Source of the DNA: Pseudomonadota bacterium
Lineage (GTDB): Bacteria > Pseudomonadota > Gammaproteobacteria > Burkholderiales > Ferrovaceae
Reading direction: 5' to 3'
Assembly: GCA_021804705.1 (NCBI GenBank)
Contig: JAJZHC010000062.1
Span: 1-7,559, forward strand
DNA length: 7,559 nucleotides
In this document: positions 1 through 5,137 of the stretch, piece by piece
Position numbering within the stretch: position 1 is the first letter of the stretch
How the letters are laid out: each line of letters begins with the position of its first letter
The notes under the pieces: generated by a model
Databases searched by the model: none
What the model was told of the DNA's origin: nothing
The model's input: the letters and a program-made list of their open reading frames with translations, nothing else
Position numbers and translations under genes: made by a program

Positions 1-688
1 CCAGAATCACATTACGCACCCTGACCTGCTGTGCCTGGGCATCATCCATCAGGGAAGACAGGAGCGTGGGCAGGGCCCATTCCTGGGTGAGCTGCAGTTG
101 CAACTCTGAAATGGGAAAGCCCAGAACCATTTCCTGCGCGGTGCGGCTGCGCAATGATTTATCGTTTTGCTGCGCGTCGTGGATCAGAAGCATGTCCTGA
201 GGCGCGAAGCACCACAGCAGCAATTCAGCAAGATCGTGCAACAAGGCTGCAATGTACACCTCGTCAAAGTGCATGTCATTAAGGCGGATAGCCCACTCGA
301 TGGCGTAATTGGCGGCCCGCTGAGCCCTCTGAATGACGCGTTTCAGGCTTTCCAGGGACTCAGGATGCCCTTGCAGCAGGGCCTCGACGGTGGGTTCGGG
401 ATGAACGTTGTTGTAGAAGGGGTCCATGCCCAGCATGAGGACGGCCTGTTCCACCTGGATGACCTCGGCGCTTTGCCGCTTGTGCCGGTGTCGCTGCAGG
501 TAGTACAGCAGTTTGACCGTCATCAGGGGATCGCGCAAAACGACGCGGGCGACGTTGCGGGCGCTGAGAAGCTCTTCATCCTTGCGCAATTCGGCCAGAT
601 CCTGGCCGGTTCGGGCCAGCACGGGAATATCGGCATGACCGAGAAAGGCGGCCCAACCTTCCAGGCTTCGTTTTTCTGCTGCCAGCAC
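1..688 (-). CDS. HDOD-domain protein, 3' end beyond the window
   Basis: The frame opens with GTG at 688 and stays open to the window edge, giving 229 residues without a stop. A TGA lies four codons upstream in frame, and a GAGGTG ribosome-binding site sits 5 nt before the GTG, so the start is well fixed. The protein is rich in helix and Leu. It reads like an HDOD domain: residues 37-64 cover the segment where family members carry D-P-L/A-L-x-x-K/R-L-L (here R-D-P-L-M-T-V-K-L-L). After the HDOD midsection comes A-A-L-L-H-D-L-A-E-L-L-L-W at 147-159, matching the family's L-L-H-D-I-G-K-L-L-L. His151-Asp152 remain, but the other metal-binding residues of true HD phosphohydrolases are not evident, as is usual for HDOD proteins. 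Such proteins are thought to act as signalling or scaffold modules; the partner is unknown here. The gene lies 76 nt after tRNA-Thr with no obvious terminator or promoter between. Any C-terminal output domain is not visible. Confidence 0.82.
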   Translation of the reverse strand, partial: MLAAEKRSLEGWAAFLGHADIPVLARTGQDLAELRKDEELLSARNVARVVLRDPLMTVKLLYYLQRHRHKRQSAEVIQVEQAVLMLGMDPFYNNVHPEPTVEALLQGHPESLESLKRVIQRAQRAANYAIEWAIRLNDMHFDEVYIAALLHDLAELLLWCFAPQDMLLIHDAQQNDKSLRSRTAQEMVLGFPISELQLQLTQEWALPTLLSSLMDDAQAQQVRVRNVIL

Positions 689-693
689 GTCTT

Positions 694-705
694 CACCTCA
701 TCCTT
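694..705 (-). promoter_or_regulatory. Ribosome-binding site of the HDOD gene
   Basis: On the minus strand AAGGATGAGGTG lies just upstream of GTG 688, with GAGGTG 5 nt from the start codon. It is the clearest Shine-Dalgarno sequence of any gene start in the window. It decides the start, because the ATG inside the same purine run reads straight into a TGA. Confidence 0.7.
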
Positions 706-764
706 TTGCCCGTAACCTGAAGGTTGTCGGCAAGTTGAGGGAAAACTTTACAGGAAAAACGAAA

Positions 765-840
<76 letters not shown>

Positions 841-854
841 CCCGGGGAGCCGGA

Positions 855-883
855 ATTATACCGGAATGAGCCTGCTTCGTCAG
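855..883 (-). promoter_or_regulatory. Sigma70-type promoter of tRNA-Thr
   Basis: On the minus strand a perfect TATAAT (-10) occupies 860-855. A 17-nt spacer separates it from CTGACG (-35, 4 of 6 matches to TTGACA) at 883-878. The expected transcription start near 848 leaves only about 8-10 nt before tRNA position 1. The stretch after the -10 (TCCGGCTC) is G+C-rich, a property of stable-RNA promoters under stringent control; that regulation is inferred. The -35 element overlaps the TGA stop codon of the SDR gene (882-880). Confidence 0.75.
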
Positions 884-1674
884 GACTTGAAGATGATATC
901 CCTGGGAGAGGGCTGCAAATGCTGGCCGCCATCCACATACAGCGTGGTGCCGGTCACGGCGTGGGCGGAGGCGAGATAAACGGCCGCTTGGGCGATATCC
1001 TCAGGAAAGGAGGCGTGGCCCAGCGGGGTATGGTGATGGGCCTCCGCGAATTCAGCTTCGGTTTGCGACCCCGAGGGCAGGCTGATTCCGGGGGCAAGGC
1101 CCACGACGCGCAGGCGTGGGGCATAGCACTGCGCCAGTATGCGGGTGGCAGTTTCCAGGGCGGCTTTGGAGAGCGTATAGGACAGGAAATCGGGATTGAG
1201 GTTGATGAGCTTTTGGTCCAGAAGGTTGATGATGACGCCCGGAACCTGGTGTTGCGAAGAAGGGCTGTCCTCCTCTGCATACGCCTCGTACAGATGGCGC
1301 GATAGCGCCAGGGGTGCACTCAGATTGATGGCCATGTGGCGTTCCAGCGCCTCGGCGCGAAAGGAGTGGCCATCGTCAAACTCAAAAAGCGAGGCGTTGT
1401 TGACGAGGCAATGCGGCCGTCCGAAACGCGCGATACAGGTGGCAATCAGGGCTTCCGTTTCGGCGGGGGAAGCAAGATCGGCACAGAGCGCCAGCGCGGC
1501 ACGCCCCATCTGACGGATCCGGGCAACCGTGGCCTCGGCCTCGCGCTCCGAGCGATGGTAGTGAACCACCACGTCCCAGCCCGCCTGGGCCAGCGCCAGT
1601 GCCATGCTGCTGCCCAGTCGTTTGCCTGCCCCGGTGACGAGTGCAATGCGTGCAAGGGAGGAGGTGCTGTTCAT
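880..1674 (-). CDS. Pteridine-reductase-like short-chain dehydrogenase
   Basis: This 264-residue classical-length SDR has a Rossmann fold. The cofactor motif T-G-A-G-K-R-L-G at 14-21 is the TGxxxRxG variant typical of PTR1/FolM pteridine reductases rather than TGxxxGxG. H-Y-H-R-S at 38-42 matches the NADPH 2'-phosphate-binding segment of protozoan PTR1. N-N-A-S at 92-95, Asp153, and the catalytic pair Tyr166/Lys170 (Y-T-L-S-K) follow. Asp153 stands where most SDRs have Ser, also as in PTR1. The C-terminal T-G-x(5)-V-D-G-G-Q (241-251) is the usual SDR end. It probably reduces dihydro- or quinonoid pterins with NADPH in the cytoplasm (FolM-like dihydromonapterin or dihydrofolate reduction); the substrate is inferred. 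Its ATG overlaps the TGA of the upstream gene by 4 nt (ATGA), suggesting translational coupling. No frameshift or missing motif is seen. Confidence 0.88.
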   Translation of the reverse strand: MNSTSSLARIALVTGAGKRLGSSMALALAQAGWDVVVHYHRSEREAEATVARIRQMGRAALALCADLASPAETEALIATCIARFGRPHCLVNNASLFEFDDGHSFRAEALERHMAINLSAPLALSRHLYEAYAEEDSPSSQHQVPGVIINLLDQKLINLNPDFLSYTLSKAALETATRILAQCYAPRLRVVGLAPGISLPSGSQTEAEFAEAHHHTPLGHASFPEDIAQAAVYLASAHAVTGTTLYVDGGQHLQPSPRDIIFKS

Positions 1675-2573
1675 TTCAACAGGCTCTCCAGGGGTTCAGG
1701 GCGAATGCCAAAAACGGTGTCGAGCACCTGGGGTGCACCTTCAGGCAGGACGTTGTCCACACGCATGGAGTCCAGGTTGTCGCGCGACATCAGCAAGGGG
1801 CCGGGCAGGTGCTCAAAGAGCAGCGCTTGCAGGCTTCCCAGCCAGGCGGGCAGGGGCACGATGGGGCGGTCATGTCCGGCGCGTCTCGCTGCAAAGCGGA
1901 CCAGTTGGGCCAGCGTCAGAACTTCGGGGCCGACAAGATCGTAGCTCTGGCGCAGGGTTTGCGGCAGGGCGAGCGCACGCACCATGGCTTCGGCCACGTT
2001 GTCCACACTGACAGGCTGGAATCGGCCATCGGCCCGGGCCAGCGGCAGGAAGGGAAAGCGACGGGCCAGTTTTGAAAACAGGTTGATGAAATTATCCTGT
2101 GCACCAAAGATGACGGAGGGTCGAAAAATGGTCCAGTCGAGGGAGCTGGTCCGGACAAGCCGCTCTCCTTCCCCCTTGCTGCGTTGGTACATGGAGAGCC
2201 CGGCGCAATCCGCACCCAATGCGCTCATGTGCAGAAGCCGGCGTGTCCCCAGCATTTGCATGGATTGAATGATCTGTGCCACCAGGGTGACGTGCGCCGC
2301 CTTGAACTGGGGGCCATAGGGATTGCCCGGCTTGTCATGAAGCACCCCCACCAGATTGATGACCGTTCCTGAAGCGCCGGTTTCGAGGAGCAGGGCTTCC
2401 AGAAACCGGGGCTCATGGACGGAGCCTTCCCGCCATCGTATGGGCGGGCCCTGTTCCTGACCAGTCAGGCGGCGTGTGGGAATGATGAGCGGATATCCCT
2501 GCGCCACCAACCGTGCCGTGATGGCGCGGCCAACAAAACCGCTGCCGCCAATCAGGAGGACAGGTGCGTGCAT
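1671..2573 (-). CDS. NDUFA9-like atypical SDR (NAD(P)-binding epimerase fold)
   Basis: From the ATG at 2573 the protein has 300 residues. An N-terminal Rossmann motif G-G-S-G-F-V-G (9-15) follows a short beta strand. T-R-R at 33-35 could meet the NADPH phosphate. N-L-V-G-V-L at 73-78, a Y-x-x-x-K (Y-Q-R-S-K, 129-133) and R-P-S-V-I-F-G (151-157) follow, all as in the atypical SDR group that includes mitochondrial NDUFA9 and bacterial 'Complex I NDUFA9 subunit family' proteins. These bind NAD(P)(H) tightly; their bacterial role is not settled, and no Complex I genes are nearby. A TTG at 2612, overlapping the regulator gene, would add 13 residues and has an AGGAGGG 11 nt upstream. The ATG was preferred because it puts the glycine motif at the usual distance from the N terminus, though it lacks a clear ribosome-binding site. 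The gene starts 16 nt after the regulator stop and ends in a 4-nt overlap with the SDR gene. Confidence 0.85.
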   Translation of the reverse strand: MHAPVLLIGGSGFVGRAITARLVAQGYPLIIPTRRLTGQEQGPPIRWREGSVHEPRFLEALLLETGASGTVINLVGVLHDKPGNPYGPQFKAAHVTLVAQIIQSMQMLGTRRLLHMSALGADCAGLSMYQRSKGEGERLVRTSSLDWTIFRPSVIFGAQDNFINLFSKLARRFPFLPLARADGRFQPVSVDNVAEAMVRALALPQTLRQSYDLVGPEVLTLAQLVRFAARRAGHDRPIVPLPAWLGSLQALLFEHLPGPLLMSRDNLDSMRVDNVLPEGAPQVLDTVFGIRPEPLESLLK

Positions 2574-2589
2574 GAATCCGGGTTTGGCG

Positions 2590-3042
2590 TTACTGGCGTC
2601 GAATGCGGACAACGATGTCGACGCCCTCCTGAACCATCCCGGGCGGGAGTTCGGGCAGCCCCTCCACGCAGAGTGTGTCAGATTCGATATCCATCAGCGT
2701 GCCGGTGTCCACATCGAAAAAATGGTGATGTGGGGAGGTGTGGGTGTCGTAAAACACGCGCTCGGGGTCAATGATCACTTCCCGGACCAGCCCCTTTTTT
2801 TCGAATAAATTCAAAGTGTTATAAATTGTTGCCTTGGAGACTTCAGCGTGGTTTTGATTGACCGCGGCCAGCAGTTGTTCGGCCGAGAGGTGTTGTCGGC
2901 GCGAAAAAAGGGTCTTGGCGATGACCAGCCGCTGGTGCGTTGGAATGATGTCGTGCTGCCGCAGCAATTCGGCAACATGGGAGCGATCCGGGGTCAGGGT
3001 TTCCATGGACGAGGGCTCAAATTCAGAGGATAGCAGCATCAT
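2590..3042 (-). CDS. Fur-family metalloregulator, Irr/PerR-like
   Basis: The 150-residue product has the Fur layout. A winged helix at about 30-90 contains P-T-H-Q-R (34-38) and the recognition helix A-T-I-Y-N-T-L-N-L-F (71-80). A dimerisation and sensing domain follows with Y-D-T (98-100) and His105-107 in a row. Y-N-T-L, the HHH triplet and the ending V-D-I-V-V-R-I-R-R resemble rhizobial Irr as I remember it; in Irr the HHH region takes part in haem and metal response. The only cysteine is Cys125, so neither C-x-x-C pair of the structural zinc site of Fur/PerR is present. The N-terminal Cys-Pro haem motif of Bradyrhizobium Irr is also absent. It is probably a DNA-binding repressor responding to iron, haem, manganese or peroxide; the signal cannot be read from sequence. 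ATG 3042 gives the longest form. ATG 3006 would give 138 residues and fits the promoter better. It lies 36 nt after ispH. Confidence 0.87.
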   Translation of the reverse strand: MMLLSSEFEPSSMETLTPDRSHVAELLRQHDIIPTHQRLVIAKTLFSRRQHLSAEQLLAAVNQNHAEVSKATIYNTLNLFEKKGLVREVIIDPERVFYDTHTSPHHHFFDVDTGTLMDIESDTLCVEGLPELPPGMVQEGVDIVVRIRRQ

Positions 3043-3048
3043 GGCCCC

Positions 3049-3078
3049 AATATAGCCCGGATTGGATCAGAATTTCAA
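3049..3078 (-). promoter_or_regulatory. Sigma70-type promoter upstream of the Fur-family gene
   Basis: On the minus strand TTGAAA (-35, 5 of 6) at 3078-3073 is followed after 18 nt by TATATT (-10, 5 of 6) at 3054-3049. The -35 begins directly after the ispH stop codon (3081-3079). Transcription would start near 3042, almost on the first ATG of the regulator gene. The message would then be leaderless or use the ATG at 3006. Part of the promoter lies inside a 19-bp imperfect dyad. Confidence 0.6.
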
Positions 3079-3079
3079 T
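3061..3079. promoter_or_regulatory. Possible Fur-family operator (19-bp imperfect dyad)
   Basis: The 19-bp segment has outer arms ATTG...CAAT plus a matching A/T pair at positions 6 and 14. Six of nine arm positions are symmetric. Its length fits the 19-bp span of Fur-family sites, and it covers the -35 element and spacer of the regulator's own promoter. Autoregulation is inferred only from position and symmetry; the sequence is not a close match to a Fur or PerR box. Confidence 0.3.
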
Positions 3080-4017
3080 TACCCCAGCGCCCGGGGCAAG
3101 GGAAAGACCACGCTCTCCGGGGTGCCTTCCAGCTCCTCAACGTCGCCTGCCCCCAATGCCCGGAGGCGTTCAACCACTTCGGTCACGAGCACTTCGGGTG
3201 CAGAGGCCCCTGCTGTGACGCCAATCCGGGTTTTTCCAGCCAGCCATTGCGGTTGCAGATCGGCGGCGCGATCCACCATGTAGGCATCAATGCCGCGATG
3301 TGCGGCCACCTCGCGCAAGCGGTTGGAGTTGGAACTGGTGGGCGAACCTACCACAATGACAAGATCGGCCTGGGTAGACAGGGCCTTGACCGCATCCTGA
3401 CGGTTTTGCGTGGCATAGCAGATATCGTCCTTGCGTGGTCCCTGAATCGCTGGAAAACGCTGACGCAGCGCCTGGATGACGCGTTGGGCGTCGTCTACCG
3501 AGAGGGTGGTCTGCGTGACATAGGACAACTGGTCCGGTTGTTCAATGACAAGGCTCGCCACATCTTCCACGGTTTCGACCAGATAGATATGGTCGCGTGC
3601 CTGGCCCAGCGTGCCTTCCACTTCAGGGTGGCCGCGGTGTCCAATCATGACGATTTCACGCCCGGCAGCGTGCAGGCGGGCCACTTCGGTGTGGACCTTG
3701 GTGACCAGCGGGCAGGTGGCGTCGAACACATGTAGCCCGCGCGCATCAGCTTCGGCGCGTACCGCCAGGGAAACGCCATGAGCGCTGAAAATGACGGTGG
3801 CACCCGTGGGCACTTCATCCAGATGCTCGATGAAGATGGCGCCCTTGCTCTTCAGGTTGTCCACCACGAAGCGGTTATGAACGACCTCATGGCGCACATA
3901 GATGGGGGCGCCAAAGCGCTCCAGGGCGCGCTCCACGATCTCGATGGCGCGGTCCACGCCAGCACAGAAGCCACGGGGGTTGGCCAGTACAACGGGAATG
4001 GGGGGGCGCTGCAGCAT
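3079..4017 (-). CDS. ispH: 4-hydroxy-3-methylbut-2-enyl diphosphate reductase (IspH)
   Basis: IspH catalyses the last step of the MEP pathway, reducing HMBPP to IPP and DMAPP at a [4Fe-4S] cluster in the cytoplasm. The 312-residue product has the three cluster cysteines: Cys18 in P-R-G-F-C-A-G-V-D-R-A, Cys102 in D-A-T-C-P-L-V, and Cys200 in D-D-I-C-Y-A-T-Q-N-R-Q. His47 (R-H-E-V-V-H-N) and His130/Glu132 (G-H-P-E-V-E-G-T) match the substrate-binding and proton-donating residues of the E. coli enzyme. S-S-N-S-N-R-L at 228-234 is the diphosphate-binding serine/asparagine segment. The ATG at 4017 was chosen because P-R-G-F-C then falls near residue 18. The frame is open for 29 more codons, but that extension has no family counterpart. 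The ATG overlaps the upstream TAA by one base (TAATG), a coupling arrangement. Confidence 0.97.
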   Translation of the reverse strand: MLQRPPIPVVLANPRGFCAGVDRAIEIVERALERFGAPIYVRHEVVHNRFVVDNLKSKGAIFIEHLDEVPTGATVIFSAHGVSLAVRAEADARGLHVFDATCPLVTKVHTEVARLHAAGREIVMIGHRGHPEVEGTLGQARDHIYLVETVEDVASLVIEQPDQLSYVTQTTLSVDDAQRVIQALRQRFPAIQGPRKDDICYATQNRQDAVKALSTQADLVIVVGSPTSSNSNRLREVAAHRGIDAYMVDRAADLQPQWLAGKTRIGVTAGASAPEVLVTEVVERLRALGAGDVEELEGTPESVVFPLPRALG

Positions 4018-4676
4018 TACGGTCCGTCCTCCGGGTCGCCGGGCCAACCAAACCGCTCTTCTTTCCAGGGGTCGCCCTCGTTGTGGTATCCGCGCACCTC
4101 CCAAAAACCGGGTCGGTCACGCTCGTGCAGTTCAATGGCCTTGAGCCACTTGGCCCCTTTCCAGGCATATCGTTTGGGGACGATGATGCGCACCGGTCCG
4201 CCATGGTTGCGGGCAATGGGCTGCCCCGACCAGCTGTGCGCAATGATGACGTCGTCATCCAGCAAAGCCATCAGAGGCAGGTTTGTGGTGTAGCCATCGT
4301 AGCCATGCAGCGTGGCAAACCGGGCCGTATCCTGCGGTCTTGCCAGGGCGAGGAGGTCGCGCGCCAGAACACCACGCCATTCCATATCCAGCTGGGACCA
4401 GCGGGTGACGCAATGGAAATCGGAAATCGAAGTGGTTTGTGGCAGTGCCTGGTAGGCTGCCCAATCCAGGTCCATGTCCTGCTGTACCAGCCCGAAGACG
4501 CGAAGCCGCCATTGCGCCAGGGGGATGTGCGGTTGAATGCCGAGATCCAGAATGGGGAAATCACGCACCTCGGTCTGACCCTGGGGAATGCGGACATTGG
4601 CATGGATGCGCCCGGGTTTCATCTCCCTGCGGGTCACGGCGATTTTGGCCTGGATGAATTTGTTCCAGTCGGTCAT
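4017..4676 (-). CDS. Sulfite-oxidase-like molybdopterin-dependent oxidoreductase
   Basis: This 219-residue protein belongs to the sulfite oxidase/YedY fold (COG2041-type) and is close to a catalytic Moco domain alone. Cys89 in D-F-H-C-V-T-R-W-S is the expected molybdenum ligand. H-G-G-P-V-R-I-I-V-P-K-R-Y (158-170), followed by W-K-G-A-K-W-L-K, is the conserved cofactor-binding and fold segment. G-Y-H-N-E-G-D-P-W-K-E-E-R-F at 196-209 is the C-terminal signature of the small prokaryotic subfamily. There is no signal peptide, Tat motif, haem domain or transmembrane helix, so it is probably cytoplasmic and needs a separate electron partner. The substrate is unknown; sulfite or sulfoxide-type oxo-transfer is only family-level inference. 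The ATG overlaps the lspA stop by 4 nt, and the TAA overlaps the ispH start by 1 nt. The frame is open upstream into lspA, but the extra residues match nothing expected. Confidence 0.9.
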   Translation of the reverse strand: MTDWNKFIQAKIAVTRREMKPGRIHANVRIPQGQTEVRDFPILDLGIQPHIPLAQWRLRVFGLVQQDMDLDWAAYQALPQTTSISDFHCVTRWSQLDMEWRGVLARDLLALARPQDTARFATLHGYDGYTTNLPLMALLDDDVIIAHSWSGQPIARNHGGPVRIIVPKRYAWKGAKWLKAIELHERDRPGFWEVRGYHNEGDPWKEERFGWPGDPEDGP

Positions 4677-5137
4677 TTGCCAGTCTTCAAACTGTCCCAC
4701 AGCAGGACGGCTACACCGAGGGTGATGGCCGAATCTGCGAGGTTGAATGCAGGCCAATAATGCTGGCCCACATGCCATTGCACGAAGTCGGTGACGGTTC
4801 CCAACAGGACACGGTCCACCAGATTGCCCAGCGCGCCGCCCATGATCAGACTCAACCCAAGGCAAAAACGGCGATTGTTTGCATGGCGCACGATCAGGAT
4901 ACCAATAAACAGCAGGGCCGCCACGGCGATGCCGCTGAAAAAATAGCGCTGCCAGCCACTGGCATCGGCCAGCAGGCTGAAGGCTGCCCCCTGGTTATGG
5001 GCAAGGACCAGGTCAAAGTAATCGTTGACGCGGCGAATGGGGTCTGACCCCATCCACGCGGTGATCCAGCGTTTGCTGGCCTGGTCGGCCAACGTCACCA
5101 CCAGCGCCAATCCCAACCACCTTGCCAGGCTACGCAT
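4673..5137 (-). CDS. lspA: Lipoprotein signal peptidase (signal peptidase II)
   Basis: LspA is the inner-membrane aspartyl protease that cleaves signal peptides from diacylglyceryl-modified prolipoproteins. The 154-residue product has four hydrophobic segments: about 6-20, 67-83, 91-105 and 132-148. Family motifs are L-A-D-Q-A-S-K (16-22), H-N-Q-G-A-A-F-S-L (47-55) and G-G-A-L-G-N-L-V-D-R (100-109). The two catalytic aspartates are Asp117 (V-T-D-F) and Asp135 (F-N-L-A-D-S-A). The ATG at 5137 was chosen because it puts the first membrane helix right at the N terminus; the frame is open for 55 more codons inside ileS, which are spurious. The start overlaps the ileS stop by 8 nt (ATGCGTAG), so translation is probably coupled. 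The ileS-lspA pairing is the usual proteobacterial order. Confidence 0.97.
   Translation of the reverse strand: MRSLARWLGLALVVTLADQASKRWITAWMGSDPIRRVNDYFDLVLAHNQGAAFSLLADASGWQRYFFSGIAVAALLFIGILIVRHANNRRFCLGLSLIMGGALGNLVDRVLLGTVTDFVQWHVGQHYWPAFNLADSAITLGVAVLLWDSLKTGK
5037..5053. repeat. Perfect 17-bp palindrome (8-bp arms, 1-bp centre) inside lspA
   Basis: On the plus strand ATGGGGTC-T-GACCCCAT is symmetric over both 8-bp arms. It encodes M-G-S-D-P-I (residues 29-34) of LspA, in the variable loop between the first membrane helix and the conserved N-Q-G-A-A-F motif. Only one copy was noticed in the window. Confidence 0.7.

Noticed and set aside
167..715. A 182-codon open frame on the plus strand at the left end
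   Set aside because: It is antisense to the HDOD gene, which has a good ribosome-binding site and a recognisable domain. The plus-strand translation resembles no family.
3082..3100. CCCC-7 nt-GGGG inverted repeat at the end of ispH as a terminator
   Set aside because: The stem is only 4 bp, lies within the coding region and is followed by TAATTGAAATT without a T run.
4018..4104. A 29-residue N-terminal extension of IspH
   Set aside because: The in-frame stretch overlaps the oxidoreductase gene, is Arg/Gly-rich, and would place the first cluster cysteine far from its usual position near residue 12-18.
4083..4760. A 225-codon open frame on the plus strand
   Set aside because: It is antisense to the molybdopterin oxidoreductase, whose catalytic Cys and signature motifs are clear.
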